Source of the DNA: Candidatus Oscillibacter pullicola
GTDB taxonomy: Bacteria > Bacillota > Clostridia > Oscillospirales > Oscillospiraceae
Assembly: GCA_019118935.1 (NCBI GenBank)
Contig: DWXY01000071.1
Coordinates: 1 to 45,340, forward strand
Direction: 5' to 3'
DNA: 45,340 nt
In this document: piece after piece, positions 1 to 6,901 of the stretch
Position numbering within the stretch: the stretch's first letter is position 1
Layout: every line of letters starts with the position of its first letter
Program-made: the position numbers and the translations under genes
The notes under the pieces: generated by a model
Told to the model about the DNA's origin: nothing
Seen by the model: the letters and a program-made list of their open reading frames with translations, nothing else
Databases searched by the model: none

Positions 1-397
1 CCCGGTCCTCAGAAAGCAGCGTATTGGGGATTTCCCGGACCGTATCGTATGTGAACGTGGTGGTCTTGCCATTTACCGTCTTGGTGGAGCGATAGCCCTG
101 CTCATTGTAGGTGTAGGCGGCAGTCTTTCCGTCTTTGGAGACCGACAGCAGCTGATCTCTCCAGCCCTTATCCGCCCAGTTGTATCCCCAGGTCAGTGAA
201 AAGCCATTGTATTCATCGGCGGATATGGTCTCTCCCACCGGCTCCCGGAATCGCTCCCAGGGTGGCTGCACGGTAACAGGCGTCACTGAGACCAGGTCCG
301 CCGGTTCCGACGGCGGCTCCTGCTGTCGGGCAAACGGCAGCATGGCGGCCAGCAGCAGACAAGATCCTGCCAAAAATGCAATGCGGCTCCGCCGCAT
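1..397 (-). CDS. Exported YD-repeat (RHS-type) protein, N-terminal part, cut by window edge
   Basis: The frame opens at ATG 397, behind a GGGGAGGTG site, and runs for 132 codons off the left edge without a stop. Residues 1-25 look like a Sec signal or anchor: a basic start (MRRSR) and a hydrophobic core. A Pro/Glu-rich linker follows. From about residue 75 there are segments of the type D(Q)LLSVSKDGKTAAYTYNEQG and FTYD, which resemble the YD repeats of RHS and wall-associated proteins. In that family such repeats build a large beta-cocoon and often end in a variable toxin domain, but the C-terminus is not visible here, so a toxin role is speculation. Its promoter lies at 464-492. Exported YD-repeat protein: fairly sure; function: unknown. 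Confidence 0.6.
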   Translation of the reverse strand, partial: MRRSRIAFLAGSCLLLAAMLPFARQQEPPSEPADLVSVTPVTVQPPWERFREPVGETISADEYNGFSLTWGYNWADKGWRDQLLSVSKDGKTAAYTYNEQGYRSTKTVNGKTTTFTYDTVREIPNTLLSEDR

Positions 398-463
398 ACG
401 AGCACCTCCCCGATGTACGCCCGTCGCAGAGTCCGGATCATCTCCATGGATTTTCGGACAATT

Positions 464-492
464 ATTGTACCATTTCAAGCCCAAAAGCGCAA
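464..492 (-). promoter_or_regulatory. Sigma-A promoter of the YD-repeat gene
   Basis: On the minus strand, TTGCGC (492-487) is followed by a 17-bp spacer and TACAAT (469-464). The 5' leader to ATG 397 is about 60 nt. Confidence 0.5.
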
Positions 493-550
493 GGGTCAGC
501 CTGTGTTCCCCGGCGTTTTTCTATACCCTTTGTAAAAATGTAAAATACTA

Positions 551-579
551 TTGACATTTTAGAACTGCCATGCTATAAC
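551..579 (+). promoter_or_regulatory. Strong sigma-A promoter
   Basis: TTGACA at 551-556, a 17-bp spacer, then TATAAC at 574-579. This is a near-consensus promoter for the small membrane protein and XRE gene that follow. It is flanked by AT-rich TGTAAAA words at 532-544 and 585-592 that could be operator half-sites. Confidence 0.7.
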
Positions 580-625
580 GAGAATGTAAAAAGGATTTGA
601 CAATTTAGGACAAGGAGGCAGTGCC

Positions 626-931
626 ATGAAATTCTTTCGGAAAATGGATGAGATGGAGCTCCACCTCTCCCTGAACGCCATCCGGGTGGCCTGGTTCTTC
701 ACGGTGCTGGCCCTGTTTGTATGGGGGATCTGGGGGTATGCCCAGACCGGCCGCTTCACCGCGCCCATGTACCTGTTCATCTTTCAAAATCTGCTGTACT
801 TCCTGGCCTTACAGATGGGGAAATGGCGCACCGGGGACCGGGACGGCGCCAGGAGCCTCCTGCTGTATGTCCTGCTGCTGGTAGTCTTCCTGCTGGCCTT
901 CGGCCTGCTGCTGTGGCGCGTGGGGCTGTGA
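626..931 (+). CDS. Small three-helix membrane protein
   Basis: This is a 101-aa protein starting at ATG 626 with an AAGGAGG site eight bases upstream. Three hydrophobic segments are visible, at about residues 18-38, 45-65 and 78-98, separated by short charged loops. The basic/acidic N-terminus (MKFFRKMDEMELH) should be cytoplasmic. I do not recognise a named family. It is followed after three bases by a 64-aa XRE-type regulator. Pairs of a small integral membrane protein and a tiny Cro/C1-like regulator are common in Firmicutes, where the membrane partner is usually of unknown function. The consensus promoter at 551-579 drives both genes. Confidence 0.75.
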   Translation: MKFFRKMDEMELHLSLNAIRVAWFFTVLALFVWGIWGYAQTGRFTAPMYLFIFQNLLYFLALQMGKWRTGDRDGARSLLLYVLLLVVFLLAFGLLLWRVGL

Positions 932-934
932 GCC

Positions 935-1129
935 ATGGAGAATCGGATCCGGGAGCTGCGGAAGGCGGCCGGGCTCCGGCAGGAGGACCTGGCCCGGGAG
1001 CTGGGCGTCACCCGTCAGACCATCAACGCCATTGAGAACAACAAGTACGATCCCACCCTGGGGCTGGCCATGCGGCTGGCCCGGCTGCTGAAAACCCCTG
1101 TGGAGGATACCTTCCATCTGCCGGACTGA
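935..1129 (+). CDS. Small XRE-family transcriptional regulator
   Basis: This 64-aa protein is almost entirely one Cro/C1 helix-turn-helix domain: IRELRKAAGLRQEDLARELGV forms helices 1-2, and SRQT-type recognition residues (TRQTINAIENNKYDP) form helices 3-4. The pattern is the hallmark of the compact one-domain XRE regulators (YozG/YgzD-like) found next to membrane proteins. There is no sensing domain, so regulation probably depends on oligomer state or a partner. It starts three bases after the stop of the membrane-protein gene with only a weak ribosome-binding site, which suggests translational coupling. Autoregulation of the promoter at 551-579 is likely for this family but is inferred. Confidence 0.85.
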   Translation: MENRIRELRKAAGLRQEDLARELGVTRQTINAIENNKYDPTLGLAMRLARLLKTPVEDTFHLPD

Positions 1130-1134
1130 CGCAG

Positions 1135-1166
1135 AACACCCCCGCCGCATTGCGGCGGGGGTGTTT
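1135..1166. terminator. Bidirectional intrinsic terminator
   Basis: A 14-bp perfect GC-rich stem (AACACCCCCGCCGC and its complement) with a three-base loop sits between two convergent genes. The T-run is short on the plus strand. Confidence 0.75.
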
Positions 1167-1250
1167 CAGGATCGTTCAGCATCTCCGGGCCGGGTCAGGG
1201 TGCGCCGCAGAATGGGTGCAGTCCCCTCCCGCCTGTCCCGCAGGGCGGGA

Positions 1251-2300
1251 TCAGGGATACAGGATCATTTTGCCAGGCACGCCGCTGTGGATCTGCGCCA
1301 GAGCGGCCTCAAAGTCCTTCATGGGGAAGCGGCCGCCGATGACCTGGTCCAGCTTGAAATAGGGCCCCTTCATGACCTTGGCGAAGTCCTCCCAGGTCTC
1401 CCAGATCTTCCGTCCGGAGACGCCAGTCAGCTGGACTTCCCGATAGACCAGGTCGTCGGTCATGTCGTGGAAGGTGATGGGCTTGGTGGGCAGTCCCACG
1501 CACACCAGACGGCCCGCGGCCCGCAGGCACTTGAGGGCGCTGTTGAGGGCGGGCTCCGCGCCGGTGATGTCGATGGCCGCGTCCACGCCCACACCGCCGG
1601 TCAGGGCCTTGACCTCCGCCGGCAGGTCGCACTTGGCGCTGTTGAGCACCGCGTCGGCGCCCATCTTCTTGGCCACCTCCAGCTTCTCGTCGATCAGGTC
1701 GCAGGCGATGACCTTGGCGGCGCCGAAGGTCTTGCTGGCGCTGATGGCCGTCAGGCCGATGGGGCCGCAGCCGCTGACCAGCACGGTCTTGCCGGCCACC
1801 TCCGCCGCCTCCACGCCGTGGACGCCGGCGCCCATGGGCTCGAACATGCAGGCCGCCTCGTCGGTGATGTCATCATCCAGCAGGAACGTGCAGTCCCAGC
1901 GGATCTTGGCGTATTCCGCAAAGGCCCCATTCTGGGTGATGCCGAACAGCTTTACGTTCTTGCAGATGTGGGGCATGCCGTTTTTGCAGAAATAGCACTC
2001 GCCGCAGGGGATATGGGACTCGCAGGACACCCGGTCGCCCACCTTGCGCTCCGTGACGTTTTTTCCCACGGCCACGATCTCACCGGCCGTCTCATGGCCC
2101 ACGGTAACGGGGGCCTCGATCCGCTTTTGGGACCACTCATCCCACTCCATGATGTGCAGATCCGTGCCGCAGATGGCCGAACAGTGGACCTTGATGAGGA
2201 CTTCATCGTCGTTGATCTCCGGGATCGGCAGGTCGGTGTGATAGACCAGGCCGGACGGGGCGTTGACCTCCTTGACAAGGCCGCACATGGTATCCTTCAT
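1251..2300 (-). CDS. tdh: L-threonine 3-dehydrogenase (zinc medium-chain dehydrogenase)
   Basis: This 349-aa protein oxidises L-threonine with NAD+ to 2-amino-3-oxobutanoate. Catalytic zinc ligands are Cys44 (in AICGTDLH), His69 and Glu70 (GHE). The structural zinc lobe is Cys99, Cys102, Cys105 and Cys113. The WDEWSQK block at about 53-59 and the Rossmann GCGPIG near 176-181 match Tdh closely, which separates it from sorbitol or butanediol dehydrogenases. An AAAAGGAGG site precedes ATG 2300. The usual partner kbl (2-amino-3-ketobutyrate CoA ligase) is not adjacent, so the product may be cleaved elsewhere or decay to aminoacetone. It is transcribed away from a Crp/Fnr regulator with an 18-bp palindrome between them. 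Confidence 0.85.
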   Translation of the reverse strand: MKDTMCGLVKEVNAPSGLVYHTDLPIPEINDDEVLIKVHCSAICGTDLHIMEWDEWSQKRIEAPVTVGHETAGEIVAVGKNVTERKVGDRVSCESHIPCGECYFCKNGMPHICKNVKLFGITQNGAFAEYAKIRWDCTFLLDDDITDEAACMFEPMGAGVHGVEAAEVAGKTVLVSGCGPIGLTAISASKTFGAAKVIACDLIDEKLEVAKKMGADAVLNSAKCDLPAEVKALTGGVGVDAAIDITGAEPALNSALKCLRAAGRLVCVGLPTKPITFHDMTDDLVYREVQLTGVSGRKIWETWEDFAKVMKGPYFKLDQVIGGRFPMKDFEAALAQIHSGVPGKMILYP

Positions 2301-2368
2301 TGTCAGCTCCTCCTTTTCGATCCGCGCCGCGCGGCATTCTGGCCGGGCCGCTCAGTCGGGATACACTT

Positions 2369-2374
2369 ATTGTA
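2369..2374 (-). promoter_or_regulatory. Candidate -10 box of tdh without a -35 box
   Basis: TACAAT on the minus strand at 2374-2369 has no recognisable -35 hexamer 16-18 bp upstream. The expected start near 2362 would place the palindrome at 2396-2413 about 42 bp upstream, the usual class II activator position. Confidence 0.4.
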
Positions 2375-2395
2375 AAGGGAAATCCGGCGGCCAGA

Positions 2396-2413
2396 TTGTA
2401 ACAGGTGATACAA
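2396..2413. promoter_or_regulatory. Candidate Crp/Fnr-type operator
   Basis: The 18-bp near-palindrome TTGTAACAGGTGATACAA has six of seven base pairs matching in its half-sites (TTGTAAC and GATACAA) with four bases between. It contains GTA-N8-TAC, the spacing of NtcA/Crp-type sites. It lies between tdh and the divergent Crp/Fnr gene. Confidence 0.55.
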
Positions 2414-2420
2414 ATGCATC

Positions 2421-2449
2421 TTGTGGAATGGGAGAAAATCTGCTAATAT
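2421..2449 (+). promoter_or_regulatory. Promoter of the Crp/Fnr regulator gene
   Basis: TTGTGG at 2421-2426, a 17-bp spacer, then TAATAT at 2444-2449 with an upstream TGC (extended -10). Confidence 0.55.
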
Positions 2450-2500
2450 TTTTGTTGATGTTGATAGGGAATCCTCTCAGGAAAGGAGGCGGGGCGGCCC

Positions 2501-3151
2501 GTGTCCGGCGACATCCAGATCAGCCCCCACGTGGGGGAGATTTTTGTCAAATACGGCGTCAGGCGCCAGTACCGCAGCGGCGAGGTCCTGCTGGAAAAGG
2601 GTGCGCCGTCCACACAGGTGGGCTTTCTGGTCAAGGGGCAGCTCCGCACCTTCTGCCTCGGTCCCAGCGGAGATGAGATCTCCCTCTTTTACCTGGGGCC
2701 CGGCAATCTGTTCGGCAGCAGCGCCCTGGTGTATCACGCGAAGGTGATGGTGAGCGTGTCCGCCATCTCCCCGGCGGAGGTCTATCTGCTGGCGGCAGAC
2801 CGCTTTTGGAAGCTGTGGCAGGAGCACGGCTATCCCCCTCAGGACCTGATGGCCCATTTTGTGCGGCGGATCACCATGCTGTCCGACTACATCTGCTGTT
2901 CCCACTTTCTGGAGGACGACAAGCGGGTGGCCTATTTCCTGCACACCTGCTGCGCCAGCTCCGGCCCTGCCATTCCGTACACCCACGAGCAGATCGCGGC
3001 CATCACCGGCATGAGCCGTGTCTCCGTCACCCGCATCCTCAAACAGTTTCGGGAGGCCGGCATCCTCCGCCAGGCCTACCGCAGGATCGAGATTCTGGAC
3101 CCCCAGCGGCTGTCTGAGGTCTTCGACTCCCTGGGCTATTTCCTGGACTGA
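2501..3151 (+). CDS. Crp/Fnr-family transcriptional regulator
   Basis: This 216-aa protein has a cyclic-nucleotide-binding-like beta-barrel at about residues 15-115 (EVLLEKGAPSTQVGFLVKGQLR..., FYLGPGNLFG). After a long dimerisation helix comes a C-terminal winged helix at about 140-216 with HEQIAAITGMSRVSVTRILKQFREAGIL, the typical Crp recognition helix. No N-terminal cysteine cluster of the FNR iron-sulfur type is seen; Cys130, Cys131 and the pair near 148 are scattered. The ligand is unknown. The start is GTG 2501, set by AAAGGAGG eleven bases upstream. It is divergent from tdh and probably controls it through the palindrome at 2396-2413, as well as its own gene. Confidence 0.85.
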   Translation: MSGDIQISPHVGEIFVKYGVRRQYRSGEVLLEKGAPSTQVGFLVKGQLRTFCLGPSGDEISLFYLGPGNLFGSSALVYHAKVMVSVSAISPAEVYLLAADRFWKLWQEHGYPPQDLMAHFVRRITMLSDYICCSHFLEDDKRVAYFLHTCCASSGPAIPYTHEQIAAITGMSRVSVTRILKQFREAGILRQAYRRIEILDPQRLSEVFDSLGYFLD

Positions 3152-3213
3152 GCCCCTTTCGGAAAGCGTGAAAAATTTTTCCGCTTTTTCCGAAAAGGGG
3201 CTTGCTTTTTTTG
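3151..3213 (+). terminator. Intrinsic terminator of the Crp/Fnr gene
   Basis: An outer stem pairs AGCCCCTTTCGG with CCGAAAAGGGGCT, with an inner GAAAAATTTTTC palindrome, and is followed by a seven-T run ending at 3212. Confidence 0.75.
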
Positions 3214-3221
3214 CCCATCAG

Positions 3222-3262
3222 CGCTAAGATATCGTTAAGAGATCGCTAAGAATACGTTAATC
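3222..3262. promoter_or_regulatory. Four direct repeats at exact 11-bp spacing (response-regulator-type operator)
   Basis: CGCTAAGA starts at 3222, CGTTAAGA at 3233, CGCTAAGA at 3244 and CGTTAATC at 3255. On the other strand this reads as TTAGCG/TTAACG words every 11 bp. One repeat per helical turn is the classic layout of OmpR/PhoB-family response-regulator sites. The C/T alternation makes two 22-bp dimer sites. They end just upstream of a -10-like CATAAA at 3287-3292, so an activator role on the 41-aa peptide gene fits. Confidence 0.6.
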
Positions 3263-3331
3263 TTTTTTACATCGATGACAACTTTTCATAAATAAATCCT
3301 CGAATCCGAATCGGGAAGGAGGTGTCCTCTC

Positions 3332-3457
3332 ATGGAAGTCGGCGGCTATGTGATGCTCGCAATCGTTGCTGTCTTGGCGCTGGGCTGCATCAACAGCTCT
3401 ATCAAAGCCCGCAAAAACAAGCAGTCTGCCAAAGAGGAGGAGCCTGCCTCCAAGTGA
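3332..3457 (+). CDS. 41-aa single-pass membrane peptide
   Basis: This short gene starts at ATG 3332 with a perfect AAGGAGGTG site at 3316-3324. The product has one hydrophobic helix at about residues 5-22 (GGYVMLAIVAVLALGCIN, with one Cys at 19) and a charged tail rich in Lys and Glu (KARKNKQSAKEEE). I know no named family for it. The ideal ribosome-binding site, the four-repeat operator upstream and the string of hairpins downstream argue that it is a real, regulated gene rather than chance. It could be a membrane-protein modulator or part of a stress regulon; nothing in the sequence decides this. Confidence 0.65.
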   Translation: MEVGGYVMLAIVAVLALGCINSSIKARKNKQSAKEEEPASK

Positions 3458-3495
3458 TTTTGCTTTCCATCTCTCCCTTCATTTTTATTCAGTGC

Positions 3496-3567
3496 GGAAG
3501 CGGCGTCCATTTCGATGGACGCCGCTTCCATACCGGAAAGGCGCACCGCGGTTCCGCGGTGCGCCTT
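3496..3567. other. Two tandem perfect hairpins
   Basis: The first (3496-3529) has a 15-bp perfect stem with a TTCG loop. The second (3538-3567) has a 13-bp GC stem with a GTTC loop. Neither is followed directly by a clean T-run, so they may stabilise the mRNA 3' end of the 41-aa peptide gene or protect against read-through from the convergent protease gene. Confidence 0.6.
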
Positions 3568-3568
3568 C

Positions 3569-3596
3569 TTGGTTCTATCTGATTGGTTCTATCTGA
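3569..3596. repeat. Perfect 14-bp tandem duplication
   Basis: TTGGTTCTATCTGA occurs twice with no gap, at 3569-3582 and 3583-3596, between the second hairpin and the terminator. Confidence 0.9.
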
Positions 3597-3610
3597 AATC
3601 TCCGCCGCCC

Positions 3611-3630
3611 GCCGCATCCGGCGGCTTTTT
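3611..3630 (+). terminator. Intrinsic terminator after the 41-aa peptide gene
   Basis: GCCGC-ATCCG-GCGGC followed by five T. The rest of 3458-3704 holds only the hairpins and the tandem repeat; no further gene is seen. Confidence 0.5.
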
Positions 3631-3704
3631 GCCCTTCCGCAGCATCTGCCGCAGAGCCGCCACCGGGCCGCAGAGTTATTTCTGGCCGCGGGAGTCTCCC
3701 GCCA

Positions 3705-5072
3705 TCAGCCGAAGAAGTACTCGAAGAGGTCGTAGGGATTGGTGTACCCGCCGCCGCTCTGGCCGTTCTGATCCTGCTCCGTCTGGTCCTGCACAGCGGA
3801 CTGCTGATCGGCAGACACAGCGCCCCAGGTCAGCTCCAGGGTGATGGTCTCGCCCTGGCGGTAGACGGTCAGCGTGGAGGTGTCGCCGGCCGCATAGCCC
3901 TTTTTGGCGGCGGTCAGATCGTCCAGAGAGGTGATCTCCGTGCCGTCGATGGCGGTGATGACGTCGCCCAGCTGCAGGCCCGCATCGGCCGCCGGACTGC
4001 CGTCCTCCACGGAGTAGACAAAGGCGCCCTGGCTGATGTCATAGCGGTACTGCTGGGCCATGCCGCTGGTCAGGGTGCCGATGGTGGCGCCCAGATAGGC
4101 CTTGTTGCTCACATAGCCGTTGGTCATGATGTCCTGGATCATGCTGATGACGTCATTGATGGGGATGGCAAAGCCCAGGCCCTCCACGCTCTCGCCGGAG
4201 CTACCGTAGCTGGAGTATTTGGCGGACACGATGCCCACCACCTCACCGTAGCTGTTCAGCAGCGGGCCGCCGGAGTTGCCGGGGTTGATGGAGGTATCGG
4301 TCTGGATCATGTTGAAGGGCGTGCCATCCACGTTGATGGTGCGGTTCACGCTGGAGACCATGCCGCCGCTCATGGAGAACGTCAGGTCCCCCAGGGGGTT
4401 GCCGATGGCCAGAACCCGGTCGCCCACGTTCAGCTTCTCACTGTCGCCCAGGGTGACGGCCTGCAGGCCGGAGGCCTCGATCTTGATGACCGCGATGTCG
4501 TAGTCCTCGTCGCCGCCCACATACTGGGCGTCGTACTCATCGCCGTTGTACAGGGTGACCTTCACGGTCTGGGCGTCCTCCACCACGTGGTAGTTGGTGA
4601 CGATATAACCGTCCGTGGTGAGGATGAAGCCGGAGCCGGAGGACGCCGTCTGCACCGGCTGGCCGAAGAAGTTGTTGCTGTTGGTTCCGGTGACGTTGAT
4701 GGATACCACGCTGTTGACATTGGCGGCGTAGACCTCCGCGTCGCTCATCGCCGTCTTGCCGTCCACGGTCTTCAGCGCCACCTGGCTGACGGTGCGGCCG
4801 CTGACGTTGACCGAGGTCTCGTCGCCGCTTCTGCCGACGCCCCAGACGATGCCGCCGCCCACGGCGCCGCCCAGCAGGGCGCAGCACAGGGCCAGGGCCG
4901 TCACCTTCAGTCCAATGCGGTTTTTCTTCACAGGCTTCATCTCCTGCACGGGCTGCTGAGGCCCGCTGTTATGGTCCTGTACCGGGCCGGGCTGGGGAGC
5001 CGGATGCGCCTCCGCCTCGCTGCCGTCCTTCCGGTAGGTGTAGTGATAGAGATTGTGTTCGTCGTTATACAT
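3705..5072 (-). CDS. HtrA/DegP-type membrane-anchored serine protease with PDZ domain
   Basis: This 455-aa protein is an envelope quality-control protease. A cytoplasmic N-terminus of about 50 residues, rich in Pro and Gln, precedes one transmembrane helix at about 54-78. The trypsin-like domain carries the triad His162 (TNYHVV), Asp192 (DYDIAVI) and Ser267 (GNSGGP). A single PDZ domain follows at about 325-415 (GAFVYSVEDGSPAADAGLQLGDVITAIDG). The C-terminus ends in a Gln/Gly-rich tail. This layout matches Gram-positive HtrA/YyxA proteins. An AGGAGG site precedes ATG 5072. Its substrates would be misfolded proteins outside the membrane. It stands alone on the minus strand, divergent from the FAD enzyme gene. 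A clear promoter was not found, although TTGACA occurs at 5142-5137. Confidence 0.9.
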   Translation of the reverse strand: MYNDEHNLYHYTYRKDGSEAEAHPAPQPGPVQDHNSGPQQPVQEMKPVKKNRIGLKVTALALCCALLGGAVGGGIVWGVGRSGDETSVNVSGRTVSQVALKTVDGKTAMSDAEVYAANVNSVVSINVTGTNSNNFFGQPVQTASSGSGFILTTDGYIVTNYHVVEDAQTVKVTLYNGDEYDAQYVGGDEDYDIAVIKIEASGLQAVTLGDSEKLNVGDRVLAIGNPLGDLTFSMSGGMVSSVNRTINVDGTPFNMIQTDTSINPGNSGGPLLNSYGEVVGIVSAKYSSYGSSGESVEGLGFAIPINDVISMIQDIMTNGYVSNKAYLGATIGTLTSGMAQQYRYDISQGAFVYSVEDGSPAADAGLQLGDVITAIDGTEITSLDDLTAAKKGYAAGDTSTLTVYRQGETITLELTWGAVSADQQSAVQDQTEQDQNGQSGGGYTNPYDLFEYFFG

Positions 5073-5226
5073 AATGATTGCCTCCTATTATGTATCCCGC
5101 TCATCCGTTGTTTAGAACAGAGGATAACATGGGATCGTGTCAAAAGTGTGAAGTTTCTGATTCCAATTTTTAAATTGTTCCGGACGGCGCTCCGGAAAAA
5201 AACGGGAGCTTTTCAGGGGCTCTTCC

Positions 5227-5255
5227 TTGAACCTTTGATTGAAGTATAGTATGCT
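5227..5255 (+). promoter_or_regulatory. Promoter of the FAD enzyme/dehydrogenase pair
   Basis: TTGAAC at 5227-5232, a 17-bp spacer and TATGCT at 5250-5255, about 27 bp upstream of the TTG start. The -10 match is moderate. Confidence 0.45.
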
Positions 5256-5281
5256 TATCTTAAACACATCTGAAAGGAACT

Positions 5282-6901
5282 TTGAACAAGGTGTTAAGAA
5301 TCGATTCCATCAAGCTCCCGCCGGAGGCCGGCATGGCGGAGCTGGCCGCTGAGGCCGCCCGGCTGCTCCGGGTGCGGGAGAAGGACATCCTCTCCCTGCG
5401 CTTACTCCGCCGCAGTGTGGACGCCCGGGAAGAAGTCCGCCTGGTCTACACGGTGGAGGTCGCGGTCAAGGAGGAGTCCGCCGTCCTCCGCCGGGCCAGG
5501 AGCCGGAAGATCAGCCGGGCCGCACAGGCCCCGGCGTACGCGCCGCCGTCTCCCCTGCCTGCGCCGGCGGTGCCTCCCGTGGTGGTGGGCGCCGGGCCCG
5601 CGGGGCTCTTCGCCGCCCTGGTGCTGGCCTGGGCGGGGCTGCGGCCCATCCTGCTGGAGCGGGGCCGCCCGGTGGAGCGGCGGAAGGCGGACGTGGAGCG
5701 GTTCTGGGCCACGGGAGAGCTGGACCTGACCTCCAACGTCCAATTCGGCGAGGGCGGCGCAGGGGCCTTCTCCGACGGCAAGCTGAACACCGGCACCCGC
5801 GACCCCCGCCACCGGTTCATTCTGGAGACGCTGGTGTCCTGCGGCGCTCCGGAGGATATTTTGATCGACGCCAAGCCCCATGTGGGCACGGACTATCTCC
5901 ATACCGCCCTGGTGAACCTGCGGCGTCAGTTGCTGGAGCTGGGGGCGGACATCCGGTTCGAGAGCCGTCTGGCAGACCTGGACATCCGGGACGGCGCCCT
6001 GCGGGGCATCACCGTGGAGGGGCCGGAGGGCGTTTACGTCCTTCCCTGCCCCCGCCTGCTCCTCTGCCCGGGCCACTCCGCCCGGGACACCTTCGCCATG
6101 CTCCACGGCCGGGGCGTGCCCATGGAAGCCAAGCCCTTCGCCGTGGGGGTGCGGATCGAGCACCGGCAGGCGGACTGCGACGCCGCCCAGTACCGGCAGT
6201 ACGCCGGGCATCCCGGGCTTCCGGCGTCCACCTACAAGCTCTCCTGCCATCTGCCCGGCGGCCGGGCGGCCTACTCCTTCTGCGTCTGCCCCGGCGGGGA
6301 GGTGGTGGCCGCCGCTTCGGAGGCGGAGCGGGTGGTCACCAACGGCATGAGCGAATTCGCCCGGGACAAGGAGAACATCAACGGCGGCCTGCTGGTGAAC
6401 GTGACGCCGGAGGACTACGGCGGGGCGGAAGATCCCCTGGCGGGCATCGCCTTCCAGCGGAAGCTGGAGTCCCTGGCCTACGCCCTGGGCGGCGGGGGCT
6501 ACCGGGCCCCGGCCCAGCGGGTGGGGGACTTTCTGGCCGGGCGGCCCTCCGCCGGCCCGGGCCGGGTAAGACCCAGCTACCGCCCCGGCGTCACCTGGAC
6601 GGACCTGCACCGGTGCCTGCCGCCCTTCGTGGCGGACACCATCGCCGGGGCGCTCCCCCTGCTGGGGCAGAAGCTCCGGGGCTACGATGACCCGGACGCC
6701 GTCCTGACGGCGGTGGAGAGCCGCTCCTCCTCCCCGGTGCGCATCCCACGGGACGAGACCTGCCAGTCCTCTCTGCGGGGGCTGTACCCCTGCGGCGAGG
6801 GAGCCGGCTACGCGGGCGGCATCCTCTCCGCCGCCGCGGACGGGATGCGCTGCGCCGAGCAACTCTGTCAATCCATTCAAAAGGAGTCTGATCGTTTATG
6901 A
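5282..6901 (+). CDS. FAD-dependent NAD(P)-binding oxidoreductase (COG2509-like)
   Basis: This 539-aa protein has an N-terminal domain of about 80 residues, a short Pro/Ala linker, and then a dinucleotide-binding fold with GAGPAG at 103-108 and an Arg/Glu-rich helix (ILLERG). The block QFGEGGAGAFSDGKLNTGTRDPRH is characteristic of the uncharacterised FAD-dependent dehydrogenases of COG2509. A second FAD-contact motif, CGEGAGYAGGILSAAADG, is near the C-terminus. The substrate is unknown. TTG 5282 is chosen because GAAAGGA lies six bases upstream; the in-frame GTG at 5291 would be too far. Its stop overlaps the next start (ATGA), so both proteins are probably made together and may act on related hydroxy or keto acids. 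Confidence 0.75.
   Translation: MNKVLRIDSIKLPPEAGMAELAAEAARLLRVREKDILSLRLLRRSVDAREEVRLVYTVEVAVKEESAVLRRARSRKISRAAQAPAYAPPSPLPAPAVPPVVVGAGPAGLFAALVLAWAGLRPILLERGRPVERRKADVERFWATGELDLTSNVQFGEGGAGAFSDGKLNTGTRDPRHRFILETLVSCGAPEDILIDAKPHVGTDYLHTALVNLRRQLLELGADIRFESRLADLDIRDGALRGITVEGPEGVYVLPCPRLLLCPGHSARDTFAMLHGRGVPMEAKPFAVGVRIEHRQADCDAAQYRQYAGHPGLPASTYKLSCHLPGGRAAYSFCVCPGGEVVAAASEAERVVTNGMSEFARDKENINGGLLVNVTPEDYGGAEDPLAGIAFQRKLESLAYALGGGGYRAPAQRVGDFLAGRPSAGPGRVRPSYRPGVTWTDLHRCLPPFVADTIAGALPLLGQKLRGYDDPDAVLTAVESRSSSPVRIPRDETCQSSLRGLYPCGEGAGYAGGILSAAADGMRCAEQLCQSIQKESDRL

Noticed and set aside
3222-3262. CRISPR-like array
   Set aside because: The 11-bp units are far too short and have no spacers; a response-regulator site explains them better. 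No CRISPR array or cas gene was seen in the window.
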